The notes beneath the pieces are model-generated. The model was not told where the DNA came from, did not search any database, and was given only the letters and a program-made list of their open reading frames with translations. Shown one piece after another: positions 8,711 through 22,200 of a DNA stretch of 64,000 bases. The stretch's first letter is position 1. Every line of letters starts with the position of its first letter. The stretch lies in contig JAUIRK010000740.1 in assembly GCA_030549495.1 (NCBI GenBank), forward strand, positions 62,001 through 126,000, given 5' to 3'. Position numbers and translations under genes: made by a program. This stretch comes from Nectonema munidae. Lineage: Eukaryota; Nematomorpha; Nectonematoida; Nectonematidae.

Positions 8711-11700
8711 TAATGCTTGATTATGAATAGGGCATTGGGTACCAATTACATCTGGAGATTTTTACTTAATCAGAGTCTCAAAACTAGGAGAACAAGAAAT
8801 TGCTAGATGACGGTCAGTACATACTCCAAGTGGGTGTTGTGGCTTAACCCTATTCGTGACGGGCTATTATCATTTCTTCAATAAGGGAGGGCTATTTTGG
8901 CCCCCCTCTTTTTCTTGAAATATTGAAAAGTTTTACAATATTTATACGTGAACCTACTAAGATTGCGAATTAGGTGGTGTTATTTATTTTTCATGAAAAT
9001 CAATCAAACCTATCAATCAGCTTTTAAAGGTGACTTAACGCCAAATACTTTCTGTCATTATTTTAAAATAAACTTATCCATACACAGCAAATCGAACATA
9101 CTCAATTTAATTCTCAAAATATTTTTGTCACTCTAAATTTAAAGTGTTGTTACTGTTTAACTTTGGTTAATTTGTGGTCAGTTATTTTTTTTTTAAGAAT
9201 TTTGAATAATTTTCTTCCTATTTAACAAATCGACCTTTCTCTATTTTATCACAAAGGTATTTTTGACAGTATATACACAGCTAACGAATACTAAATTTCA
9301 ATTTGGTTAAAATGGATATATATTTAGTTAATTCTATACTACATTGACTTTTATATATTTAAGCACAATAGATAAAATAATTTTCTTTCTTGATATAAAA
9401 ATGATTTTATCAATCTCATAAATATGGATGAGACCAAATTTCTACTCAAAGAGACCTGATATCATGTTCGCTAAAAGCTCATTATATTTAAATATATGGA
9501 TTTTTATTTCTCAAGAAATTTTTCAATAATAACCTTATAGATGGGTTATATATTATAATAATTAATTTAGCAATAAAATTTTTGTAAAAATCGTTGCAAA
9601 ATGACATGGAAAAAAATATTACTGGGTGCTACTTTAACTAAACCGAACACTTTTGGAAGCTCAACTTTCATCAGAAATTCATTTTATGCAATCTATGTTC
9701 GAAAAAACTTTTTTCAGGAATTTAATCCATTTCAGAACTACTCTATTCAAGAGAATCTCTTTGTTGATCTTGCCTTTGTTAACTAAATTGTGTTGTAGTA
9801 TCAGGTGATATGAACAGATATCACTAAACAATCCTTTTTCAAAATATCTGTTCTTGATGAAATCATTCATGATCCTCTTTTTTCAATTAGAAAGTTTTTC
9901 ACCTTTATCATCTAAAATACACTCTCATTCACACTGGAGGAAAAAATTTGTCAAATTCGATTCATATAAAATTTTATGAGAATAGCATATGTTTACCTGT
10001 TGGTATCTGTCATAGTTACGGTAACTTTAAATGTTTGGAAACATTTCTAAAATCGATTAAAATATTAACTAATAAGATAAAAGAGACATTTTTTGAGGAC
10101 AGCCATATCTGATTTATATCCCTTTTTTAGTCAATTCATCATTTAAATATTAACTAATAACAAATGTTTAAAGATTTTTGATTCACAATGGAGGAGCTTC
10201 TTCACTGTGAAGATGTTTTTGGAAAATCTTAATATATTTTTACACCATCGTTTAGTTCATTGGAAAACGGTATATCTTCCGTGTAGACAAGTTACATAAT
10301 TGTTTCCTAAGACTTTCTATATTGACAATATAAAAGCACTACGAGTCTCCTTTTAATTGAAACTTTTTTTATAAATAGTTCTGTCAACTTCCTTTGTGTA
10401 TTCTTCATAAATGAAGAATTATGAACATTTTTCTAGATGGCGTCATAAATCTGAGGTGTCATAATTCTATTTTAGGTTGAAAAACTTCTTTTGCAAACGG
10501 CAGTACTTTAGCCGACTGTTAAAGGCCTTACAAAAGAATAATTTTTTTTTACATTAAATGAAAATAATTTGAAAAACCTTCATAAAGTTTTAAGATATTT
10601 GGAAAAGCTTCTTTAACAGGATCACGTACTGCAAAAACATCAGCAATATTCGATTCTTTCTGTATCTTTTTTCTTAACTATTCTTTTCCAACGTTTAGTT
10701 GAGAAATAATCTACTGATTCTTTTCTTTTAAGTGCGATATATATGGTTCAAAATTTTCATATTATAAAAATTCCTCATTTTTAGAGACAAGTATGAAAAT
10801 GGTTTCATTATTTTCAGTTTTTTTTCATCAAAAACTTTAAAAAAAAGCCAAGTTTTGCTATAAAAAGAAACCTATTATTAAATTCATTTATAATTATTTC
10901 AAGTGTCTCATCATAAAGAATACGAAGGTTCGTAACTTCTTCCCTTTTATTATCAAACTTATCAAAATATCTTCTGCATGATTATCGATATAAAAATCCA
11001 TTTTCTTAATTAGGGAATCAAATTCATTTCCATTATTTTTAAAATCAGATAAAACTTTTATCACATTTCTACCAAATCTAGTCCAATGATGATATTGTCT
11101 TCTTTCTAACTTTATGAATATATAATACTTTTGTAGTTTTTAAAGAAAAAATATGCTACTTGCAAGTAGTCATTGGCCAGTTTGATTGTAATATGAAACT
11201 TTTCCGTCATGAGCATTGTAAAAGTAAAAAAATCGTCTTTTATATCATGTGAAGACCTCTTGCTTCGAAAGAATTATCTTTATTTTTGCTCCTTAAAAAA
11301 AGTTTGGACTTTAACTTTTTAGTGAACTTATGAAGCCTCGTCATTATATTATAATTATTAACACTTGATTCAATTTGATAAAATACTCATAGATATACGC
11401 TTTTCAACCCTATTAGCGCTGGGCAAAATTTGTATTTATAAAGTGTTGAGGAGAAGCTTAAGTGCCATCCTTCTTTTTTCTTTCTTTTTTTTATAAAAAA
11501 AGACTTTAAAATATATATATATTTAAGAAGGATAGTATGAAAATTAGTATAACTGAATATACCTTGGAACATTAAAATCAATATATTAAAAAGTGAAATA
11601 TAAGCCAATAATTAGTTTATATTATAGAGAATGCAAGGGACTTTAGGCCATTTAGCGTCAGGGCTGGGGAAACAAAGTAAAATCTTTGCTTATAACTCCG

Positions 11701-11989
11701 ACTCCTGAATTTTCAAGGACTTGGATTCCTGCTTAAATTATATAATATATACGAAAAGAACGTTTTAAAACTTATAGCTGATCCAAGTTATTGAACTCTT
11801 AAGACCCTATTTTTGCACCGTAGTGTCTTACAGAAATGAAAAACATGGGCGATTTTGTTTTAAAAAATTATTTTAAGTGAGAATTTTATCCTCAATCAAA
11901 ATTTTAATTGTGTTTTTCAATCAAATTTTTTTTTGATTTTAGTTTTTTAGAAAATTGATTTTACCTTGTCAATTATTTCTCTTTCAGTA
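8711..11989. other. Intergenic, coding-like scraps only
   Basis: There is no intact gene. On the minus strand, 10450-11370 gives several 30-60-codon open stretches in changing frames that look like old protein-coding DNA. They could be the middle of the same decayed hAT element or a different one. I could not match them to a family. Confidence 0.35.
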
Positions 11990-12250
11990 GTTCTACTGCT
12001 AAGAGTTTTGTAAAACAAAACATTGTCTACCAGGTGCCATCCATCGTTTTATCAAGCTGAATTGCAAAAAAGTTGAAAATCGAATTCCGTATCAAAAAAA
12101 CCAAGTCTGATATTCATTAGACATCTCCTATCAGCCTTCTAACGGTATCGTTTGACAGGAAGATATGTTTCATATTTACAGCTTCAGAACTTCTTAGCAC
12201 ATTCAGTATGATATCTTTGCCGCGAGGTAATATCAACTGTTCATGATGTG
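11990..12250 (-). pseudogene. Decayed hAT transposase, N-proximal piece (ZBED5-like)
   Basis: The minus strand encodes FLSNDTVRRLIGDV near 12115-12160 and FFAIQLDKTMDGT near 12040-12080. These match two neighbouring blocks of ZBED5-like hAT transposases (SNDTVRRRI and FFALQLDESTD). The Asp in the second block is the first catalytic acid of that family. The order relative to 8190-8710 is correct for one element read leftwards, but the 3.3 kb between them is not alignable by eye. Confidence 0.5.
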
Positions 12251-14060
12251 CGATTTTTTGACAACAGATATTTTTGGAAACTTTTCAAACCATACTTAAT
12301 ATTTTGCAAAACATTCCTATGTTATTAAACCTGGATTTGTGCAATCGTTCAGCTTGACGTTTAAAATAGTCACTAGTTGTGTTTATTGAATTCGAGTGCT
12401 TCACTTGACGGGGTTTAGAAAAGTGGATGCTAACACTTCAGCTCACAAAACACACTTATGTCCTCTTCCTCACAAGACGTTAATGCAGTAAAACTAAATT
12501 TCAAGTATGAGTCGTCATAATTCATTTTTAAGCCATAACGAAAAATGCACATTTACATCTATAAAATTGGGCCTGAAAAGCAATAAAATAAAATAGTGCT
12601 CAATTCAAAGCCTAAATTATTTATTCTTTTAAATGTGACTTAATGGCTAAAATCTATACATAATGAATAAAATGAATTCGCTTATCTAAAATAATAAAAT
12701 AAAATAAACATTTTTGATAAGAATTTTTATTAAAGTTGATTTAAATAATTCATTTTTTGTTTTCATAGAAGAAAAATTCTATACTTTACAAACGAAAAAG
12801 AGAAATTATCCAAATTTTCGACTGTTGCATCCTTTTTCAAGAATAAGGAGGAGTGAAAGAAAGTTTTAAGAAGTGTATAAAAATGTCATTGCCATCCTCT
12901 TACTTGTGTTAAGCTGAATGTGGTAGTAAATTAAGAATATAAATATGTTATATTTTAACCATTACTGAACCGTAAGATGTGAAAGTATTCAACTTTGGGG
13001 TAGAAACAATTTTTCATCACCTGAAGTTTAAAAATACTTCTCTTCTATTAAAATTTGGTATCTTATTTATTTATTAATAAAGCTACTAACGTGATAAATA
13101 TTTTCCTCAACTCACCCTTAAAATGTAGAAGTATTTCTTTATTAAATCATTTTTTTGTTAACTTGAAGTAGAAAAGAGTAAATAATTACAACAAAATACA
13201 ATATTTGAGTGGAGAAAATTTTCTTATTAAAAATTGAAGACAAAACAAGAAATTTTATATTAACTGTAACCTTCCTTTTAAGTAGGAAAGTAATTTTTTA
13301 CAATCTAAAGTCTATAAATACTGTAGAAGAACCGCTGACGAACCACGCTGGAATATTTTTCCATTAATTCTAGTTGATTTCATGCATGCAGCCAGGCACG
13401 TAGCCTATTTGGATATGTGGAAATTACAAGCCATAGAAAAGCAAGTGATTGCAGTTAAGTGCGAGTGGTCGATTATTTTTTACCGAATACCCAGTTGGAT
13501 TAACTCTGACTTTTCCATGTTTACATTCCGTTTTACAGTCTACGCATCAGAATTATCATCACATTTTCAGTTATAAAAAACATTTATTTACTGCGTAATT
13601 AATAGATTTATATCATCTTCGTTCTATTCCGAAACACTTTATTGGCTTTCAAAATTCTTTGCGTGTTTGGCAAAAATTATCTTTGCGGGAAAATTTTTTG
13701 AAGTCAAAGAAAAGAACAAGACTAACAACTGATCAGATAAGTGATATTTTGACAGTTTCGGCTGTTATGAATTTAACTCTTGATTTCAATCAAATTGCCA
13801 CGAAGAAGAAATGACACGTTTCTGGAAAATTAAGAATAAAAATCCATTCAAACCTTTTAAAATAATTTATTCTGTTATTGTTGGTTTCAAATGATGATTT
13901 TGTGCGTTATATATACGTGATATTAAAAATTTACAATTTTAAAAATAAAATATGGAAACTATCTTTTTACAATATCCTTACTATAATAATATAAATCAAA
14001 AAAAATATCGAATAATCAATGATAATATTGGCTGTGGGGATCAAATTGCTTCATTTTGTT
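12251..14060. other. Intergenic, no feature recognised
   Basis: AT-rich DNA. One short frame (13382-13576) has no recognisable similarity and no splice or promoter context, so I do not call it a gene. Confidence 0.5.
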
Positions 14061-14061
14061 T

Positions 14062-14625
14062 AGATATAACTATATTATAATAACCTATCGTTTGTCTGTC
14101 CGTGATTGAAATTTGAAAGATTGATAAACCGTGTCATTCAAAATTTATCAATATATAGAGATGGCTTAGTTTGATCAGAAAGTGTGTGAGAAATGAAAAT
14201 AAGAAATCCAAACCGTAATAATATCAGGAATGAGAACAAAGAAATAGAGATATAGTAGCTCATGTGTAGTGAGTGCCGCATTGAGGCCCTGCAAATAAAA
14301 CTTCTAGCTGCGTTACTGCAAACATATCAGAGGTCTGGCAAGACCTCCGGGGAGATAACTTGCCAAACTTGCCAGCCTTATTATATATTTAAATGTGTAA
14401 ATCGTAAAATGCTTAAAAAATATACTTAAAATAAAAATTTTCAAAAAATATTTTACATACATATTGAAAGCCACATTTCAAAAATTCTACCTAAAAGTTC
14501 AAAAAATTTAACTTTGAAATTGCAGTTTTATTTCATAAAAACTATATGATTGGTTGAAATGTTTATGTAATATACTAGACGGTCCCTGTGTTTGTCTCTC
14601 GCTTCGCTCGAGACGTAGGATTCTA
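14062..14625. repeat. Helitron-like non-autonomous copy or end
   Basis: At 14575 the motif CTAGACGGTCCCTG is followed by a GC-rich stem-loop (GTCTC/GAGAC, 14594-14614). The same arrangement occurs, on the opposite strand, at 24960, 31231 and 40321. On the minus strand this is a stem-loop, a short spacer, then CTAGT, the usual 3' end of a Helitron. At 14065-14105 a TATAATAACC...GTTTGTCTGTCCGTG segment resembles ends seen in invertebrate Helitrons. The exact boundaries are uncertain. Confidence 0.4.
14515..14578. repeat. Repeat block shared with 49540-49605
   Basis: About 60 bases including TATGATTGGTTGAAATGTTTA recur nearly unchanged at 49540-49605. This links the Helitron-like end here to another decayed copy in IARS1 intron 15. 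Confidence 0.6.
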
Positions 14626-14690
14626 AATCTCAAAAAGCTAGGACGCCACATTCTAGGACGTGTGACAGATCATTGGTACTGTGATTCTAG

Positions 14691-14884
14691 TCGAAAAATG
14701 TTCAAATCAAAAAATATTTATTCTTTTTAAATATATCGTTGGCTCCCCTTACTTTTAAAATTGAAAGATAAACCTAGTCTTTAATAATTAATTTTTATCA
14801 AATTATGCACATACGAAACTAAAAGTAAGGGGAGCCAACGATATATTTAAAAAGAATAAATATTTTTTGATTTGAACATTTTCG
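14691..14884. repeat. Near-perfect ~66-bp inverted repeat (hairpin)
   Basis: Arm 14691-14757 and arm 14820-14884 are reverse complements over about 66 bases. The only difference I see is one base in an A run. The loop is 62 bases. The arms contain GGCTCCCCTTACTTTTA and its complement. Such identity between arms implies a recent origin or continuing gene conversion. The right arm leads into a dispersed repeat (14885-15190). Confidence 0.85.
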
Positions 14885-15190
14885 ATTCTTTGATTATTCG
14901 ACAAATATAATATTTAAAATCGTGCAAATTGCAAAGTATAGGTAATAACTTTTGTAACATCGTATGAGGTAGCAAAATATGAACAGAAAGTTTGATATTT
15001 TTTGATTTTTTAAAGAATATTTTTCGATTCTTTGATATGAATTATCGCGGTATACAGGTTGGAGATGAACCATCGTAGTATGCAGGTATAATGTATATAG
15101 GTAATAACTTATGTAGCATCGTCTCCCCGAATGAGGTATATCAAATCTTACATCTAGCAGAATGTGAACAGAAAGTTGAACATTGTCTCC
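14885..15190 (+). repeat. Dispersed repeat, copy 1
   Basis: The region shares several segments with 51360-51545, for example GAGGTATATCAAATCTTACA and a preceding TATAGGTAA..ACTTTTGTAA. Within it the GTATAGGTAATAACTT...GTA unit occurs twice (about 14937 and 15097). It has no coding potential and its element type is unknown. Confidence 0.6.
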
Positions 15191-15204
15191 CTAGTTATTT
15201 GTAC

Positions 15205-15412
15205 ATGGAATAGAAACCATCGTAGTATACAGGTTGAAGATGAATCATCCTAGTAAACAGGTTGGAGATGAATCATCGTAGTATACAGGTTGGAGATGAA
15301 TCATCGTAGTATATAGTTTGGAGATGAATCATTGTAGTATATAGTTTGGAGATGAATCATCGTAGAATACAGGTTGGAGAAGAATCATCGTAATACACGG
15401 GTTGGAGATAAC
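15205..15412 (+). repeat. 28-bp tandem repeat array, about 7 units
   Basis: A 28-base unit containing GAATCATCGTAGTATACAGG then TTGGAG is repeated about seven times head to tail with a few substitutions per unit. Two earlier partial units lie at 15050-15080. Units are adjacent without spacers, so it is a minisatellite. Confidence 0.85.
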
Positions 15413-16108
15413 ACGCAAGTTGTCTACCCGCGTTCAACCGTACAGGTTATGAGAATATATATATATATATTAATACGTACCTTAAGTATTGTATTACACA
15501 AACTTTATAGTCATTTGTCTCAAATATTCAATTGAATCGATGACTTACATTTTATAGAACTTTTACAGTGATAATCATTTCATAGATTTGCTTAATAAAA
15601 TTTACTAAATTTTTATATTGTCATTTTGACCGCACACTAAAATGTGGTATTTTTAATTTATTTTCTTTTTGTTAACAGTTAAGTAGCCAAATAGTAATAT
15701 TGATCAAATGTGAAAAGTGTGACAAATTCATTTTATTAAGAGATCTAAATCTACCGGCGTATTGTCATCTGACTTGATCAAATATAACTTAACTGTCAAT
15801 TTGACCACTTGGTAATTCTAGCGTTAAAAGAGTTAACCATACAACAAAGATGTCCACTCCTGCTTGTTTAGCATCATCCTGCCATCTACCAATTTTATCA
15901 TACTGTCTGGTCTGAGTAATTTTTCTGAAATGCGGCTAAATTTATTTATCTTGCGAATTCACGAAGACTAACACGTTATATTTTGACTGTTACCATATCA
16001 CTCCTAAAACGAGTCCTGACTATATTTGGTTATAATTACTATACAATGAACATGATCACTAGAGATATTTTTGTGATTAGATTAGTACACTTTGGTTTTT
16101 CTACCGAT
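15413..16108. other. Upstream region of IARS1, no feature recognised
   Basis: AT-rich sequence with an (AT)n tract at 15455-15470. It should hold the IARS1 promoter and 5' untranslated region, but no convincing motif is visible. Confidence 0.5.
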
Positions 16109-16224
16109 ATGTCATCAATTCCAGCAAGTGTTAATTTTGTTGAAGAGGAACTCCGTCTATTGCAATTTTGGAAAGAAATTCAGGCGTTTGAAACCTCCGT
16201 GAAACAATCAAAGGATAAGCCTAG
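16109..16224 (+). CDS. IARS1: IARS1 exon 1 (start codon)
   Basis: It encodes [20 protein letters not shown] and on to KQSKDKP, aligned with the human start (VPENINFPAEEEKILEFW...). It ends in phase 2 at a GT donor, 61 bases before exon 2. The frame is open upstream to 15983, but family alignment places the start here. Confidence 0.9.
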
Positions 16225-19200
16225 GTATTTTGCTTTTCCTTGATTTACCATTCAAATTTGAATGCATTATTTTTGCTTCTTTAAGATTTTCTTTCTATGA
16301 TGGACCTCCTTTTGCAACTGGCTTGCCACATTATGGCCACATCTTAGCTGGAACAATGAAAGACATTGTTACTCGTTTCGCACACAAGAATGGCTTTCAC
16401 GTTGAACGAAGATTTGGCTGGGACTGTCATGGACTGCCTGTTGTATGCAATTTAAATGAATTTTTAAGAGTCAACGATTTTCCCTCTTCTACCTGCTATT
16501 TATGTTTGGGAGAATGCTGAAAGGTTCTAAATCAAGGATAATCTCTAAGTTCTACTTGACACATACAAAAATCGAAATGGGAAAGTAGCTTTCAAATTAG
16601 TATTCACAAATTAAAATGTTTATTTAAATAATTTTAAATGAGAAACATGACAATCAGTAACACACTCTCAACATTTTTATAATCCTTCCGTTTTAACCCG
16701 TTAACACCCATGTCGACTTTAGTCGACTTTACAAAAATAAAATCGTCTGCGTTTATCAAAGCTCTTTAATACAAATCTTCTGCTTTACATTAGATATCGT
16801 CTGATTATTCTGCTCGTTAACGGGTTAAGGCCAAGCAAAGCAGACGATATCTAAAAAAACGCAGACGATTTATATTCAAAGTCATTGAAAAAAGCAGACG
16901 AAGATGAAATTACTTATGTTCCATAATAGGAACATTGGCTGTAAATGGGTTAATACAGGCCACTCAAAAATATAATTAATCTTTCTTCTAAAACATCAAG
17001 AGGTTGGACACGGGAAACAACCTCGCATAATTTTTCTAACTATCTTACGAAACCTCAAAAGAATGAAGACGTGCAAGAACCAGTTATATAATAGCCAATC
17101 ACATAATATCATATTCCTAGACTTTCTAGTGGATCATACTTTTATATAGTAAAAATGCTTTTGTTTATAAATATTTTTTCAACTACACATTACACTACAG
17201 TATGGCTGGATTCTTGTGTATTAATTTCATACTTATTTATAATTAAGTTTGCTCCCTCCCTCTTTCATTTGAAGTAATATAAATGAGGAGACACAGACAG
17301 GGGTGGGTGAAGACAACGCGTTTTTCAATATTCATTCACTATATATTGCTACCCTCTACTTAGATTGAAAAATGGATACGGGAAGCAATGTTTAATCTCA
17401 ATGTTACAGATATAACGAAGTGTTAGAGTGTTAAAAAAGAATCTAATATATTTTCTATATATTTATTATGAGAGATTTTTTAGGCGTATGCTTTTTCGTT
17501 AAATAATTTTATTTTTATACTTGCAAAAAAATAAAAGAATTTTTGGGCTATGGCTAGGATTAACGAATGTCATTTTAATTTTTTTAACTTGAAAATGGCT
17601 ATGTAAAAAACTTTATATAATTATTTAGATAAAACGTTTCTTTTTGAAATGAGCTGTCATATATAAATCAATTTTTAACAAATTTGATTGAGTTTCATAA
17701 AAAAAAATGGATATCACCACTTAATTCAGCATAGTTGAAATATATTTATAAAAATTATATTATCTGAAAAAAATAGAGGGTGGCGGCAAACATGTCCGAA
17801 AAATACAATGGTTTTGCTGCAAAATTCCAAGAAGTTTCTCCAAAGGCAACATATCACTACTGCAGTAATACGATTTGAATCTAGTCCTCTGCAAGAGTTG
17901 TCAGGTGCGGGAACTGCATGTGATGTTGACTGAATCAACTTCGAATTTTTTTTCGTTACTTCCCAAAGAGGAGCAGGCGTCTCGGACAAGATGTAACTAC
18001 CGTGAATCAAGGAAGACCGTCAAAAGATGCCATTACAAAATCAAAAATGAAAATATTTTTTGAAACTCGATGGGTGGAGAAAATAACAACACTGCAGGAT
18101 TTTGAAGACCTTTATGAAGCTTTACTTACTTGTTTAGATGCCATTGGGTTTTATGAACGCGGATGGGATAGCAAAGCAGTTACAGAGGCATATGGGCTTA
18201 TGAAGCGCATAACAGATTGCACATTTATTATCAGTTTCCAAATAGTATTGCATCTTTTTGGATATTTGATGGGACTTAGTAAAAAACTACAGGGGACTGA
18301 AATGGACGTTATTCAAGCTTACAACATGATAGAACTGGTAAAGGAAACCGTAAAATTTGCAAGGACCGATGATGGTGATTACAATATCATATAAAGAAAG
18401 TCAGAAAAAATGGCAAGATTAATGGATATGAGGTTTGGTACTCTTGCTAAAGCAGTTCTTCGTGGGTTTTACCTACTACCAAACAATCTTAACAAAATCA
18501 CAGAGGAAACAGCCTCTTCTCTAGTTGATTTCCATAACACTGATTTACCACCCTCTTCTACTTTTTATCATGAATTGGAGCTCTGGAAGAGGTTATGGTC
18601 TAGCCAGGAAGACCGACCAGACACCTAACGTCCACGCTATCAGGCAGAAGAACGTGTTCAACTCTATTCCGAAATGTTACAAAAATCTTACATTTTCTAC
18701 AGCTGACAGATGTTTCTTCAAGGGGGGTAGAACGCGGAAACTCAGCTTTAAAACATATCAAACGAGCATCGAGGAGTTCTATGGGAGAAGAAAGATTAAA
18801 TGCACTTCTTTATGTATGCCAGAACATCAACATTGACGTGAAATTTATGCCAGGCAGCATCCACGAAGAATGCTTCTTATCAATCCTCTAGCAGAGAAAT
18901 AACTATGCAGATTTTTTTAATTAATTATATTTTTTATGTGATATAAGCAATAAACTACAATTCAAGACCTCTGCCTCCTTTACTTAATAACTTGTTCTAC
19001 CTTATACTTCTAATAAGGTTATTTACATGTCGCTCAATTGAATGAGGATTTGTTCCCTGGGCCCCTCCTCAATTCTTGGATCCGCGCGTGATAAGCGTGT
19101 TCTTGTTCAAATTTTAAAGTTTTTACTAGTATAATGATGTCTTATATTATACTTGTTTTATAGTTTTGTAATAAAATATTTATCATAATGCATGTTTTAT

Positions 19201-22200
19201 AAAAGAAACGTAGTTCTAGCTTGGTGCCTGGGTGGCAGACTATCTCACATTTCATACCAAACATCTTTGTCTTTGTTAGACAAAGTAAATCAGTCCACTT
19301 TCTCTTTCCGAACATCCTAGGCCGTGGGTGGACAACCTTTTATGGAGTATACGCCAAATATAGTGTTTTCTGATGATGGGCAAAATTTCAAACGGTTAAG
19401 TATCATAATAATCCGATAATAATTTGTATTCAAAAACGTTTAAGAAGGTAGACCATCTTTATTTTTAAAGTCCACTTAGATCGCTAACTGGTTAATCCAA
19501 TTTTAAATATAAAATTATCATAGATAAACAAATTTCATTTTTTATCTAAAAACTACATTTATCAGCATTAGCCTTCCTCGGTATCAAATACCTCAAAAAT
19601 GACAAATTTTTAACATAGAATGTCGTCATGGGACATTTCGGGTTATGCAATGCGACACTTTTGGCGCATGCGCCATGGGTTGGCCATGGCGTAGGCCATT
19701 TATTTCGTAATAAAGTTTACCCTTGGAAGCATAGAGAAAGCTTAGATCAGTCCTCCTCAATTTTTCTAGGGCGCTGGCCTCCAAATATTATTTTTGACCG
19801 GCCTTTGAATATCAAAAGGATCCTTTAATTTTAAACGTAAAATACGAGAGTGTGGAATTATCAGATTTTTAAATTTCAAAATTAGGGAATAAAAAAATCA
19901 CGGCAACACATTATTCCAGAGTTAGCTTACGTCAGTCTAAAAATAAAGTTCACAAAAGGTAAAATTTGAAGTGTGGTGTGTAAAACAAAAGGAGTCAAAA
20001 ATGTTATTGGAATAGCTGAAATAAACAATTTAAGATGGTAGGACATGTCTTGAGGACAAAGTCATTAGATGAAGTAAAAAGAGTTTTAGATGAACCAATC
20101 CCTGTAAAAAAGCCGAGTAAGGCAGCGGAAAGAAAAGATAAGGAGCTGGGTATTAAAGATGAGGACGACCGATGGATGGACAAATGGAAAAAAGGATCAA
20201 CGCGGTCGGCCTTCTAATAGGAGATAAGGTGTAGGCAAAAAAGAAGCCTTAAAAGAAAGTTCAATTATTATTCGCCAACTTATCCAGCTTTGGCTATGTA
20301 GAAGTAAAAGTTAGAGAGGTTACGCACTAGCTTTGAGAAGGACTGGTTTAGATAACATCAGTATAGACATAAATATTTACAAAATAGACAAGCAAAATCT
20401 TTTTTGGATGTTTCTATGTAACTCAAGAAAATCTTTGGCGAACCCAGTGCTGTAGAATCAGAAGGTAAAAAGTCTGGCACTAACTGTTATGTCTACATTT
20501 TTTCGAGAAATTTAAGCGAATATATAAAAAAAAATGATGCATGGATCAATGTTAATGCTAGTAGAAACAAAACAAATGTTATAGAATAGATAAAAAATAT
20601 CTTGAAATATAATAAGTGGCAAGTTTGAGAGTGGCGGTCGATATTTTATTTACGATTTACAGTCATGCTCTTTCAAATCCACTGACTCAGCAGCAACCTT
20701 TGTGGAGCCATGAAAGATGGTAATCGGCTAGCAAAAGTAGAATTTTCCATCAATGATTTTTTATATGTTCGATTGTTGTACTTTAAAGATCTTTTATGCT
20801 TTTTCAGGAATACGAAATTGACAAGAAGCTTGGGATAAAAGGTCCTAAAGATGTGGAAGCAATGGGAATAAAGTCATATAACAGTGAATGTCGGAAAATT
20901 GTGTTTCGATACGCTGACGAGTGGAAGAGCACGGTGGAACGAATCGGCAGGTGGATTGATTTTGAAAATGACTACAAAACCCTTTATCCCACCTACATGG
21001 AGTCGATTTGGTGGGTCTTTCAACAGCTCTTTAATAAAGGCCTGGTCTACAAAAGCTTCAAAGTTGGTGATTTATATTTCTATCATGTACACTGGGTCTG
21101 GCGAGTGGGCATCTTTGTCATGTTGTTTTCATTACTTTGATTAACTTCAAAGTACAGCACTGTGAGAAGCTACCTCCTAAAAAGTGGTCGTTTCAAACGC
21201 TCTAATTATTCTAATCATTGTGCTCTTGTTCAATTTTTCATTTTCCTTTCTTTATTCTAGATTTTATTCTTTACTTTTAACACTCGTAGAATCAAAAATA
21301 CGCTTTTGAATTGTTCTTTTTGATCAATTTTCATATAATATAAATCAAGGATGTCCAACCTTTTTTTCTGATGGCTGAACTTAAATTTTATACCACTACT
21401 GGGCCGTAAGTAGTGATATTAATTTTTAAAAAGTTTAAAATAAAATTTATTAGCAAGTTAAAGTTAACATACAAAATTTTATTCAGACAAAATTAATAAA
21501 TGATTATGACTTATTAAAAAATTTTCCAATATCTGTTTCTATGTTACTATTTTTTATTCTGAGGACATATCTTCTTTGAGGATTTTTGACGCTTTTCATG
21601 GAAGAAAAGAATGCAGAGCAAACTATGTTTCAAACACTAGTTCACACGGTTTAAAATTATTATTTAGGAATGCGCTTTTCAAATGATTTTAAGCTAATAA
21701 ATATGCTTTCATTTTTTATATGAGTTATATACAAAATTGTTCTCGAAAAGACTTGATTAAAATGTTAATACTAGGATAGTGAAAGAGAAAATAAAAATAA
21801 GCAATTAGGCGCTAAACCTTGTGTCTGCATTACATTATTGGGGGAGGAGGGGACAAAATAGCATTTTCTCCCTTTGGAATGAAATTATGGTGATTGTTTG
21901 CATTCGCTCCTAGTTTCAAATGTAAAAATTATAATTTCATTAACATCACATTATTTGATCTTCAAAATATGAAGTTTGAATGCGAGGTAGGGCACATGAA
22001 AGAATCAAGTGGGTCGCAGTTTGGCCCGTATGCTGCGGGTTGGACATCCAATAGTTATAAAGCAAAGTATTTTTATTTTCTAGGATGATGAATAACCTAA
22101 AATTCTTAATGTTGAATTTGACAACATTATTCATAAAAATCAAAAACTTACTGAAAAAGATAACAGCTGATTCATTTTCAAAAATCTGCTATCTAAAGTT

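Noticed and set aside
13382-13576. Possible small gene
   Set aside because: There is no family similarity, no splice context and no promoter signal; length is within chance for this composition.
15205-15412. CRISPR-like array
   Set aside because: The repeats are adjacent with no spacers and the genome is eukaryotic; it is a minisatellite.
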